A stretch of 64,000 nucleotides of DNA, taken from the NCBI GenBank assembly GCA_004557905.1, contig SFFH01000009.1, positions 1 to 64,000 on the forward strand, read 5' to 3'. Source of the DNA: Clostridiales bacterium. GTDB taxonomy: Bacteria > Bacillota > Clostridia > Christensenellales > Aristaeellaceae. Every line of letters begins with the position of its first letter. Within the stretch, counting starts at the first letter, position 1. The translations under genes and the position numbers were made by a program. The notes beneath the pieces are model-generated. The model ran no database searches and was not told where the DNA came from. It worked only from the letters and a program-made list of their open reading frames with translations. Of this stretch, positions 43,935-51,373 are shown in pieces.

Positions 43935-44858
43935 TTACACGATGAAATCGCGGATGATCTCCCCGATCTTCTCCACGCTCATGTCCGCGCTGATGGTCGC
44001 CGGCGAGGACGTCGCGATCATGCCCGCCGCCATGGCCGTGCAGACGATCTCGTCCGCCGTCATGCCCTGCCGGCTGCCCCAGACGATGCCCGCCATGGCC
44101 GCCTCGCCCGCGCTGGTCACGTCCACCACGTCCGGGAACGGACGCGCGATGCGGTGCACCGTTCCCTCGCGGCCGCGGTAGAGCATGCCCTCCCGGCCCA
44201 GGGAGACGAACACCCGGCGCACACCTTTGCGCAGCAGGATGTCGCACGCCTTCAGCATGCCGCTGAGTGTGTCCGTCGGGCAGCCCGTCAGCGCAGCGAG
44301 CTCCATGCGGTTGGGCTTCACCGTGTCAAAATAGCCGATCAGCGGCGCGAGCTCCTTTGCGCACGCCGTGGACACGGGGTCCAGGTACAGCGGCGCGAGG
44401 CACACCTGGGTCAGATGGGACACCGTGCTGCGCGTGAGGTTGCCGTCGCACACCACGATATCGGCGTTGCTCAGCACCACGGACGCCTGATCGACAAACG
44501 CCTCGTCCATCCGCCTGGCGATGCGCACGTCGCTCATGGCCAGCACCTTGTCGCCCTTTTCGTCGAGGATGGACATGTAGCTCGAGGAGCGCTCGCCCTC
44601 CAGCACGCTCGTATGGCGCATGTCGATGCCCGCCGCCTCGCAGCCGCGCACGATGCTGCGGCCGCTCTCGTCGTCGCCCACGACCGTCACCAGCTTCACA
44701 TCGCTGCCCAGGCGCGCCAGATTCTCGCAGATGTTGCGGCACACGCCGCCCAGCGTCGTATACAGCATGCCGGGGTTGGAATCCCCCATGATCAGCCTGC
44801 CCTCGCCCCTGCCGCGGATGTCCATGTTTGCTGCACCAATGCCCGCAATGTAGCCCAT
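43935..44858 (-). CDS. PfkB-family pseudouridine kinase-like protein with altered catalytic motif
   Basis: 307 aa. The start GIGAANMDIRG, then GDSNPGMLYTTLGGVCRNICENLARLG, matches the PsuK subfamily, which phosphorylates pseudouridine to pseudouridine 5'-phosphate. The usual C-terminal catalytic motif GAGD reads SAGE here (DVTSAGEA), so the catalytic base position is Glu252 rather than Asp. No pseudouridine-phosphate glycosidase gene is next to it, but a uracil permease is divergent. ATG 44858 has GGAG about 8 nt upstream. Confidence 0.78.
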   Translation of the reverse strand: MGYIAGIGAANMDIRGRGEGRLIMGDSNPGMLYTTLGGVCRNICENLARLGSDVKLVTVVGDDESGRSIVRGCEAAGIDMRHTSVLEGERSSSYMSILDEKGDKVLAMSDVRIARRMDEAFVDQASVVLSNADIVVCDGNLTRSTVSHLTQVCLAPLYLDPVSTACAKELAPLIGYFDTVKPNRMELAALTGCPTDTLSGMLKACDILLRKGVRRVFVSLGREGMLYRGREGTVHRIARPFPDVVDVTSAGEAAMAGIVWGSRQGMTADEIVCTAMAAGMIATSSPATISADMSVEKIGEIIRDFIV

Positions 44859-44904
44859 ACCCTCTTCTCCTTTGCGCGTGATATGCCGTTGTCTATCCTT
44901 ATAT

Positions 44905-44933
44905 ATTGTACCCTTTTTCCATCCAAAAGACAA
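44905..44933 (-). promoter_or_regulatory. Promoter of the psuK-like gene
   Basis: TTGTCT (44928-44933) and TACAAT (44905-44910) on the minus strand with a 17-bp spacer. Confidence 0.75.
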
Positions 44934-44953
44934 GGGAAAGCATGATTCAGCTC

Positions 44954-44982
44954 TTGCATTCCGCGCCGGTTTCCCGTATAAT
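44954..44982 (+). promoter_or_regulatory. Promoter of uraA
   Basis: TTGCAT (44954-44959) and TATAAT (44977-44982) with a 17-bp spacer, divergent from psuK. The short leader leaves no room for a riboswitch. Confidence 0.82.
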
Positions 44983-45041
44983 ATCGACGAAGCAAATGCA
45001 AGTTTGCTTGGCTTAAAATTCATACTAAAGGAGTCATGATT

Positions 45042-46355
45042 ATGGAGAATCAAGGTATCCGCGACGCGCGCCAGCTCGGCGTGCCGAAGATGCTCATCCT
45101 GGGTCTGCAGCACATGTTCGCCATGTTTGGCGCCACCGTGCTTGTGCCTGCGCTGACCGGCCTGAGCGTATCCGCGACCCTGCTGTTTGCGGGTCTGGGC
45201 ACCCTGCTGTTCCACTTCCTGGTGAAGGGCAGGGTTCCGGCGTTCCTGGGCAGCTCGTTCGCCTTCCTGGCCGGCTATGCCGCCATCGCACCGAACGGCG
45301 AGGCCGCGCTGCTGCCCTACGCCTGCGTGGGCGTGGCCTGCTCCGCGCTGCTGTACCTGGTGCTGGCCGCTCTGGTCAAGAGCTTTGGCACCCAGAAGGT
45401 CATGAGCTTCTTCCCGCCGGTCGTCACCGGCCCGATCATCATCTGCATCGGCATGACGCTGGCCAATTCCGCCATCAACAACTGCACCGGCAACTGGGCC
45501 GTAGCGCTGCTGGCGATCATCACCGTCGTCATCTTCAACATCTGGGGCAAGGGCATGCTGAAGATCATCCCGATCCTGATGGGCGTGCTCGTCTCCTACG
45601 TCTTCGCCGCGCTGCTGGGCCAGGTGGATTTCTCCGGCGTAGCCAATGCCGCATGGATCGGCCTGCCGGTCAGGTTTGAGAACACCGTCTTCTCCCTCAT
45701 CGGCAACTGCGACGTCAACCTGCTCGTCACCGCGATCATCGCGATCATGCCCATCGCGTTTGCGACCATGATCGAGCACATCGGCGACATCTGCGCCATC
45801 TCCTCCACCGTGGGCGAGAACTTCATCGAGAATCCGGGCCTGCACCGCACCCTGCTGGGCGACGGCCTGGCCACCGCGCTGGCGTCCCTCTTCGGCGCCC
45901 CGGCGAACACCACCTATGGCGAGAACACCGGCGTGCTGGCGCTGACCAAGGTGTATGACCCGCGCGTGGTCCGCATCGCGGCCATCTTCGCGATCATCGC
46001 CTCCTTCTGCCCGAAGTTCTCCGCGCTCGTCGCAGCGATGCCGGCGGGCACCATCGGCGGCGTCTCCCTGATCCTCTACGGCATGATCTCCGCCATCGGC
46101 GTACGCAACCTGGTGGAAAACCACGTTGACCTCGCGCAGAGCCGCAACGTCATCGTCGTCTCCCTGATCCTCTCCCTGGGTCTGGGCATCACCTTCTCCG
46201 CCGCCGGCGCGATTTCCTTCACGGCCGGCGCGATCACCCTCAAGTTCTCCGGCCTGGCCGTGGCGGCCATCGTCGGCATCGTGGTCAACGCCATCCTCCC
46301 GGGCAAGGACTACACCTTCTCCAGCGACTACTCCAACGGCAAGAAGGAACGCTGA
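45042..46355 (+). CDS. uraA: Uracil permease-like NCS2 transporter
   Basis: 437 aa with about 14 membrane segments. The family motifs are the N-terminal LGLQHMFAMFGATVLVPALTGL segment, written here in two parts as LGLQHMFAMFGATV and LVPALTGL, the substrate-site Glu in MIEHIGDICAIS, and PANTTYGENTGVLALTK, which is typical of UraA rather than xanthine permeases. It imports uracil with protons. ATG 45042 is preferred to ATG 45036 because GGAG is 8 nt upstream of the former and only 2 nt from the latter. Confidence 0.93.
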   Translation: MENQGIRDARQLGVPKMLILGLQHMFAMFGATVLVPALTGLSVSATLLFAGLGTLLFHFLVKGRVPAFLGSSFAFLAGYAAIAPNGEAALLPYACVGVACSALLYLVLAALVKSFGTQKVMSFFPPVVTGPIIICIGMTLANSAINNCTGNWAVALLAIITVVIFNIWGKGMLKIIPILMGVLVSYVFAALLGQVDFSGVANAAWIGLPVRFENTVFSLIGNCDVNLLVTAIIAIMPIAFATMIEHIGDICAISSTVGENFIENPGLHRTLLGDGLATALASLFGAPANTTYGENTGVLALTKVYDPRVVRIAAIFAIIASFCPKFSALVAAMPAGTIGGVSLILYGMISAIGVRNLVENHVDLAQSRNVIVVSLILSLGLGITFSAAGAISFTAGAITLKFSGLAVAAIVGIVVNAILPGKDYTFSSDYSNGKKER

Positions 46356-46379
46356 GCAAAGGAAAACAGCAAAACCGGA

Positions 46380-46418
46380 AAGCCTCCTGCTGCATATGCG
46401 GCGGGAGGCTTCTTTCTA
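46380..46418 (+). terminator. Terminator of uraA
   Basis: Hairpin AAGCCTCC / GGAGGCTT with an inner helix, followed by CTTTCT on the plus strand. Confidence 0.8.
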
Positions 46419-46560
46419 TACTGTTGACATTTCAGGTTGATTGCGATATCTTCTTCTCGGAGCATAGATCCTTCATTGTTATCTCAGCAACTTCAATTAG
46501 AAGGCATCTATGCTCTTTTTTCAACCCCTTATTTCTTTAATCCCCCAACTTTGCGTGAAG

Positions 46561-46600
46561 AACCAAAAAGCGGGACATGCCCGCTCCCGCTTCTTTGGTT
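46561..46600 (-). repeat. Partial family A repeat (terminator end only) after the GT2 gene
   Basis: Matches the hairpin end of family A (AAAAAGCGGG, CCCGCTCCCGCTTC) but lacks the remaining 70 bp. Confidence 0.6.
46565..46595 (-). terminator. Terminator of the GT2 glycosyltransferase gene
   Basis: Stem GCGGGA / TCCCGC, extended by AACCAAA / TTTGGTT arms, followed by TTTTT on the minus strand. Confidence 0.8.
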
Positions 46601-46636
46601 TTCTGTCATCCATCTCTTTGGCTTCCCCATATATGA

Positions 46637-47566
46637 TTACCCGAGGACCATCATCCCGGCGAGCCGAAAGAATCCATGGACAAGCGTCCGGTTTTTCAGA
46701 TAGAAAACCGGGCCGCTGCGCCGTCTGGCAAACTGTCCGAGAAAGGCGCGGTCTGCTTCCTCCAGCATGGGCGCGTAGGTCCTCTCAAAGGCCGAAGCCT
46801 GTGCCTTTTTTTGCGTCAAGGTGCGGCTGATCTCCTGTGTATGACCCAGCTTGTGCAGAATGTGAGCCAGGCTTCCCACATTCTTCGCGCCCACGCTGTT
46901 GTGCCCATGCTGCCGATACGCGCCCAGCGGCTCATCGATATACACGATCTCGCCAAAGCGCGCCGCGACCGCCGCCAGCCACCAGTCGTGCATGATGACC
47001 TGTGATGGGTCCGTGCATTGCAGCGCCAGCCTGGCCAACGCCCGGTTAATCATCATTGCACCGCCGGTCACCACGTTCTGCATCAGGATGCTGCGGTAAT
47101 CGAAATGCTCAAAATACTGCTTCTGATAGCGCATCAGCGACGGCGCAAGCATGCTGAGCTTCTCGTCCGTCACCGTCTGGTCCGAAAAGACGAGGATGGG
47201 CGTATCGCTGCCAAAGCGCGATTCCGCATCCAGCATGGCTTTTCGCAGCTTTTGCAGCTTGTCCGCCTTCCACGTGTCGTCATCATCACAATAGGCGATG
47301 TAATCCGCATCACACTGCTCCGTCATCCAGAAGAAGTGATCCTTCGCACCGCCGAAGCGTCGGCCGGAATACACCCTTTGCACCCTGTCGGGATACTGAC
47401 GGGCATATTCATCAATGATGGCATCCGTGCCGTCCGTCGAACCATCATCCGACAGGGTCAGGTGCCAGTTTTCATCGGACTGCCGAAGGATGGAATCCAC
47501 CTGTTCCCGAATGTATGGCGCACCGTTGTACGCCGCCATGAGGATCTCGATCCGTTCATTCTGCAT
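46637..47566 (-). CDS. Family 2 glycosyltransferase
   Basis: 309 aa GT-A glycosyltransferase. The N-terminus EILMAAYNGAPYIREQVDSI, the nucleotide site LSDDGSTDGT and the metal-binding YCDDDDTWKADKL are clear, as is the acceptor-region HDWWLA motif. It resembles rhamnosyl- or glucosyltransferases of polysaccharide assembly. The start at 47566 gives the canonical N-terminus but lacks a strong ribosome site; a longer frame to 47638 exists. Codon use and base composition are less GC-rich than in neighbouring genes, and the flanks are degraded, so it is probably a remnant of a larger acquired cluster. Confidence 0.85.
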   Translation of the reverse strand: MQNERIEILMAAYNGAPYIREQVDSILRQSDENWHLTLSDDGSTDGTDAIIDEYARQYPDRVQRVYSGRRFGGAKDHFFWMTEQCDADYIAYCDDDDTWKADKLQKLRKAMLDAESRFGSDTPILVFSDQTVTDEKLSMLAPSLMRYQKQYFEHFDYRSILMQNVVTGGAMMINRALARLALQCTDPSQVIMHDWWLAAVAARFGEIVYIDEPLGAYRQHGHNSVGAKNVGSLAHILHKLGHTQEISRTLTQKKAQASAFERTYAPMLEEADRAFLGQFARRRSGPVFYLKNRTLVHGFFRLAGMMVLG

Positions 47567-48122
47567 TGTTACCCGTCCAATCCGCCGGCTCTTTCCGGCA
47601 AGCATGCCGATTTCGCTCAGCACTTCATCCTGCTCCATGCAGCAGAAGAGGTTATTCTCCCGCTTTTTCCGTCATATGGCGTGCAAAAACAGCGGGCAAT
47701 CCCTCCGCGCTTTCCACAGCCACGCGCAGCGCACCCATGCGCCGCCGGCTGTCCCTGTGCAACGCCTCAGGACTGACCGCGTCAATCCGCTTCTAAAGCT
47801 CTTCCAACTCCCGCTGAATCTGACAGATGGCCGGCGCAGGCAGAATTTCCCCGCATGACAGCCTCGCCCAACGACATCCCGCTGACAGCACAGCCCTCAG
47901 ATTCCACGATAAAGAGGCGAAACAGCCTGCGGGCATATTCCTTCTCTCATTTTTTTATTATACTAACAACGGTCATGGATGTCAATGGTTGCTTCCCCGG
48001 CGCTGCCGGCGCGCATTGCAGAACCGCAACACATCTTGGACAATGAGAAAAAAATAGAAGGATATGGCTGCATCGGATATAGGACATGAAATACCGGCAA
48101 TTCCTGATAAAGTACGCAGAGA
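47567..48122 (-). pseudogene. Degraded stretch upstream of the GT2 gene, possible decayed gene(s)
   Basis: No intact gene is visible. On the minus strand one frame reads protein-like (ICQIQRELEEL, a TAG stop, then KRIDAVSPEALHRDSRRRM and ending HMTEKAGE just before the GT2 gene), as expected for a gene with a nonsense mutation and lost N-terminus. Composition falls toward AT beyond 47940. The parent family was not recognised, and the call rests on the protein-like frame only. Confidence 0.3.
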
Positions 48123-48181
48123 ACCTGACAAAATGAAAAACCCCAGCGATTGCTGAGGTCTTAGTGGAGGTGAGGGGAATC
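48123..48181 (-). repeat. Second copy of the ssrA 3' end and terminator (att-like direct repeat)
   Basis: 59 bp nearly identical to 48287-48344, which is the last 19 nt of ssrA plus its terminator and downstream bases. It has a few substitutions and one extra base. A duplication of an ssrA 3' end is the usual scar of site-specific integration. Confidence 0.75.
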
Positions 48182-48219
48182 TCCTCTCGCGCCTCGCCGG
48201 CCCTCGGTCAGCCCGGCTC

Positions 48220-48240
48220 TGACAGCCCACTGGGCTGTCA
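48220..48240. repeat. Perfect 21-bp palindrome inside the ssrA duplication
   Basis: TGACAGCCCA / TGGGCTGTCA with a single central base. It is flanked by inverted GGAGGTGA / TCACCTCC (about 48165 and 48240) and by a T-arm-like GGTTCGATTCCCC in the opposite orientation to ssrA at 48256-48269. Confidence 0.7.
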
Positions 48241-48298
48241 TTCACCTCCGGGCCAGGTTCGATTCCCCCGCTCTTCTGTCCAATAAACCTGACAAAAT

Positions 48299-48324
48299 GA
48301 AAAACCCCAGCGATTGCTGAGGTT
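48299..48324 (-). terminator. Terminator of ssrA
   Basis: Nine-bp stem AACCTCAGC / GCTGGGGTT (G-T pairs) with loop AATC, then TTTTT on the minus strand. Confidence 0.85.
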
Positions 48325-48325
48325 T

Positions 48326-48673
48326 GGTGGAGGTGAGGGGAATCGAACCCCTGTCCGAAAAAGCGACTGCCAGGCTTTCTCCGAGCGCAGTCTGCGTTTT
48401 AACATTCCCTCTCCCAGGCGCCCACAGACGGGCTCAAGGGGTCAGTAGCTTCATGATGTGGCCATGCTGCAAAGCTTAGGCATGGTCATGGCCCGCTAAA
48501 TTGACGCCGGGAACCGGAGCAGCGGGGACTCCGGGCCGACGCGCAGCCTAATCAGGCCGCGAGGCAATAATCGTTATTGTCAGTTAATTTTTAATTTCCC
48601 GGTTTTTACGTTGCCCGGGGCAACGGCTCGCTTACCCGACCGCCCACAATCCCGTCGAAACCAGTACACCCCC
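48326..48673 (-). ncRNA. ssrA: Transfer-messenger RNA (tmRNA)
   Basis: About 348 nt. The 5' end GGGGGTG pairs with the 3' CACCTCC followed by ACCA; TGGTTTCGACGGG follows the 5' arm, and GGGTTCGATTCCCCT forms the T-arm. The tag frame is at 48590-48552: AAA TTA ACT GAC ... GCG GCC TGA, giving KLTDNNDYCLAA after the charged alanine, with the usual LAA degradation signal. smpB lies 48 bp upstream in the same direction, the normal arrangement. Together they rescue stalled ribosomes. Confidence 0.96.
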
Positions 48674-48721
48674 ATGATGAGGACGGCATCCCGTTTCCTG
48701 ATCGATGCGGCCGTCTGCGGA

Positions 48722-49195
48722 TCACTCTCCGCGGTTGTTTGTGCGCAGCGCGCGCTGGATCTCGCGCTTGGTGTCGCGCTCCGCCATGCTCTCGCGCTTG
48801 TCATGGAGCTTTTTGCCCCTGCACACGCCCAGCTCCATCTTGAAGCGCCCATCCTTCAGATACACCTGCAGCGGGATGAGCGAATAGCCCATCTTGCCGG
48901 CCTCCTGCGCCAGATGCCGGATCTCGCTCTTGTGAAGCAGAAGCCTCTTCTGGCGCAGCGGATCGGTGTTGAAGATGTTGCCCTGCTCGTAGGGGCTGAT
49001 GTGCATGCCGCAGACCAGCACCTCGCCGTCCTTGACGATGGCGAAGCTCTCCTTGAGGTTCATGCGCCCCTGGCGCATGCTCTTGACCTCCGTGCCGTGC
49101 AGCTCCATGCCGCACTCAATGCGCTCCTCGACGAAGTAATCGTGGAACGCCTTCCTGTTCTGGGCCATGGGCTTGATGCCCTTCGCGCGTGCCAT
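48722..49195 (-). CDS. smpB: SsrA-binding protein SmpB
   Basis: 157 aa. SmpB carries tmRNA into stalled ribosomes. Typical motifs: NRKAFHDYFVEERIECGMEL, written here in full as 20 residues, then GTEVKSMRQGRMNLKESF, HISPYEQGN, RLLLHKSEI and the basic tail GKKLHDKRESMAERDTKREI. ATG 49195 has GGAGG upstream; the longer frame lacks family similarity. It is adjacent to ssrA and likely co-transcribed. Confidence 0.97.
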   Translation of the reverse strand: MARAKGIKPMAQNRKAFHDYFVEERIECGMELHGTEVKSMRQGRMNLKESFAIVKDGEVLVCGMHISPYEQGNIFNTDPLRQKRLLLHKSEIRHLAQEAGKMGYSLIPLQVYLKDGRFKMELGVCRGKKLHDKRESMAERDTKREIQRALRTNNRGE

Positions 49196-49228
49196 ACGAT
49201 TGCCTCCTTCCGATTTGCTGCGTGACAT

Positions 49229-49258
49229 AGTATAGCACAAAGGCAGACTGAATTGCAA
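49229..49258 (-). promoter_or_regulatory. Promoter of smpB-ssrA
   Basis: TTGCAA (49253-49258) and TATACT (49229-49234) on the minus strand with an 18-bp spacer. Confidence 0.7.
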
Positions 49259-49327
49259 GACGGCCTGCAAATTGTCCGTCCTGTTTTTCCTGAATGGAAA
49301 AATTTGAGAAACATGCGAAATATCCCC

Positions 49328-49356
49328 TTTCAAAATCGTTCAATCTGCATTATAAT
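49328..49356 (+). promoter_or_regulatory. Promoter of the phosphoglucomutase gene
   Basis: TTTCAA (49328-49333) and TATAAT (49351-49356) with a 17-bp spacer; leader about 75 nt. Confidence 0.65.
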
Positions 49357-49437
49357 TGACTTGGGTTTATGCATGTCCGCATGTTCTACGGCGGCATGCG
49401 TTGAAATTCTGAAGAATGTTACGGAGGATTGATCACC

Positions 49438-51165
49438 ATGACCTATCGTGAGCAGTACGAAGCCTGGCTGCGCGACTTCGCGGACGACACCGCGACCGTC
49501 GAGGAGCTCAAGGCGCTTGAGGGCAACGAGAAGGAGATTGAGGACCGCTTCTATACCGAGCTGTCCTTCGGCACCGCCGGCATGCGCGGCGTGCTCGGCG
49601 CGGGCACCAACCGCATGAACCTCTACAATGTCCGCAGGGCGACCAAGGGCTTTGCCGACTACATCAACAGCCAGGATCCCGAATACGCCAAGCGCGGCGT
49701 CGTCATCGCGTATGACTCCCGCCGCATGAGCCCGGAGTTCGCCAAGGCTGCCGCGCTCGTGCTGTGCCACGAGGGCATCAACGTCTGCCTGTTTGACGAG
49801 CTGCGTCCGGTGCCGGTCCTCTCCTACGCCGTGCGCCATCTGCACGCCATCGCCGGCATTGTCATCACCGCCAGCCACAATCCGCCGCAGTACAACGGCT
49901 ACAAGGTCTACTGGGAGGACGGCGCGCAGATGCCGCCGGAGTACGCCGACCAGGTGCTCAAGATGATCCGCGCCTGCAGGTATCAGGACGCCGTGGAGAT
50001 GGACGAGGACAAGGCGCTCGCCTCCGGCCTGCTGAAGATCATCGGCAAGAAGGAAATCGACGACGACTACATCGCCGACGTCAAGACCCTCTCCGTCCAG
50101 CCGGAGCTGATGCGCACCGCCGGCAAGGAGCTCAAGATCGTCTATACCCCGCTGCACGGCTCCGGCAACAAGCCGGTGCGCCGCATCCTCGCGGAGATCG
50201 GCATCGAGCACGTGTACGTCGTCAAGGAGCAGGAGCTCCCAGACCCGAACTTCTCCACCATCAAGGTTCCGAATCCGGAGGACCCGGCTGCGTTCGCCAT
50301 GGCCATGAAGCTGGCCGACGAGGTCGGCGCGGACTGCATCTTCGGCACCGATCCGGACTGCGACCGCGTGGGCATCGCCGTCAAGGACAACGAGGGCAAG
50401 TACTACCTGATGAGCGGCAACCAGATCGGCTGCGTGCTGCTGTACTACATCCTCAAGAGCCGTCAGGCGCTGGGCACCATCCCATCTGACGGCGCCGTGG
50501 TCAAGTCCGTCGTCTCCACCGAGCTGGCGCGCAAGATCGCCGCGGGCTTCGGCCTGACCTGCTTTGACACGCTGACCGGCTTCAAGTGGATCGCCGAGAA
50601 GATTCAGCAGTTCCAGGACAAGGGCGACCATACCTTCGTCTTCGGCTTCGAGGAGAGCTACGGCTTCCTGTCCTCCACCTTCGTGCGCGACAAGGACGGC
50701 GTCAATGCCTCCCTGCTCATCGCCGAGGCCGCTGCCTGGGCCAAGACCCAGGGCAAGACCCTGTACGACATCCTGCAGGAAATCTACAAGACCTTCGGCT
50801 ACTACGTCGAGAAGGTCGTCTCCGTCACCCTGCCGGGCAAGGACGGCGTCGCGAAGATGCAGTCCATCATGAAGAACCTGCGTGCCGACGCCCCGAAGGA
50901 ACTGGCGGGCCTCAAGGTGCTCGCCGTGCGCGATTATCTCGCCGGTACCCGCACCGATCTGGCCACCGGCGCTGTGACCCCGGCCGGCCTGCCCAAGTCC
51001 GACGTGCTCTACTTCGAGCTGGAGCGCGACGCCTGGGTTTGCATCCGCCCGTCCGGCACCGAGCCGAAGATCAAGCTCTACGTCAACACCAACGCCGCGT
51101 CCCATGCCGAGTCCGCCGCGCTCAACGAAGCGCTGGTTGAGGCCTGCAAGGCGATCATGGCGTAA
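49438..51165 (+). CDS. pgcA: Phospho-sugar mutase (alpha-phosphoglucomutase PgcA-like)
   Basis: 575 aa. It interconverts glucose 1-phosphate and glucose 6-phosphate (or mannose phosphates). The phosphoserine is Ser146 in TASHNP, the metal loop is DPDCDRVG, the sugar-binding loop is GFEESYG and the phosphate-binding loop is RPSGTEPK near the C-terminus. Length and the FGTAGMRG N-terminal motif fit the Firmicutes PgcA type. ATG 49438 was chosen over a TTG three codons upstream for its GGAGG spacing of 10. Monocistronic. It links sugar uptake to UDP-glucose for surface polymers. Confidence 0.95.
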   Translation: MTYREQYEAWLRDFADDTATVEELKALEGNEKEIEDRFYTELSFGTAGMRGVLGAGTNRMNLYNVRRATKGFADYINSQDPEYAKRGVVIAYDSRRMSPEFAKAAALVLCHEGINVCLFDELRPVPVLSYAVRHLHAIAGIVITASHNPPQYNGYKVYWEDGAQMPPEYADQVLKMIRACRYQDAVEMDEDKALASGLLKIIGKKEIDDDYIADVKTLSVQPELMRTAGKELKIVYTPLHGSGNKPVRRILAEIGIEHVYVVKEQELPDPNFSTIKVPNPEDPAAFAMAMKLADEVGADCIFGTDPDCDRVGIAVKDNEGKYYLMSGNQIGCVLLYYILKSRQALGTIPSDGAVVKSVVSTELARKIAAGFGLTCFDTLTGFKWIAEKIQQFQDKGDHTFVFGFEESYGFLSSTFVRDKDGVNASLLIAEAAAWAKTQGKTLYDILQEIYKTFGYYVEKVVSVTLPGKDGVAKMQSIMKNLRADAPKELAGLKVLAVRDYLAGTRTDLATGAVTPAGLPKSDVLYFELERDAWVCIRPSGTEPKIKLYVNTNAASHAESAALNEALVEACKAIMA

Positions 51166-51180
51166 TTCCCGTCCAGCACA

Positions 51181-51216
51181 AAAGGCGCTGCCAGGAAGTC
51201 CCGGCAGCGCCTTTTT
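51181..51216 (+). terminator. Terminator of the phosphoglucomutase gene
   Basis: Twelve-bp stem AAAGGCGCTGCC / GGCAGCGCCTTT with TTTTT following. Confidence 0.92.
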
Positions 51217-51220
51217 GCAT

Positions 51221-51330
51221 GAAAAAGCGGGTCGTGCCCGCTCCCACTTCCGAACCGATTTGCAAAACCAAGCCGCTCTGTGCTCGCTGTACGATTCTTT
51301 ACGCAATTTTCTATATGGTGAAAAAAGCGG
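51221..51330 (-). repeat. Dispersed intergenic repeat family A, copy 2
   Basis: Minus-strand start after the guaB terminator T tract, body with GTACAGCGAGCACAGAGCGG and TTCGGAAGTGGGAGC, and end hairpin GCGGG-CACGA-CCCGC then TTTTT. Same orientation relative to the upstream gene as copies 1 and 3. Confidence 0.8.
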
Positions 51331-51350
51331 AGCCTCCCGTGAAGCTCCGC
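51321..51350 (-). terminator. Terminator of guaB
   Basis: Seven-bp stem GCGGAGC / GCTCCGC followed by TTTTTT on the minus strand, 23 bp past the stop codon. Confidence 0.85.
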
Positions 51351-51373
51351 AAATATATACCCTGCTGAGGGGA

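Noticed and set aside
48241..48280. A tRNA-like T-arm (GGTTCGATTCCCC) on the plus strand
   Set aside because: No matching acceptor, D-arm or anticodon arm could be folded; treated as part of the ssrA scar.
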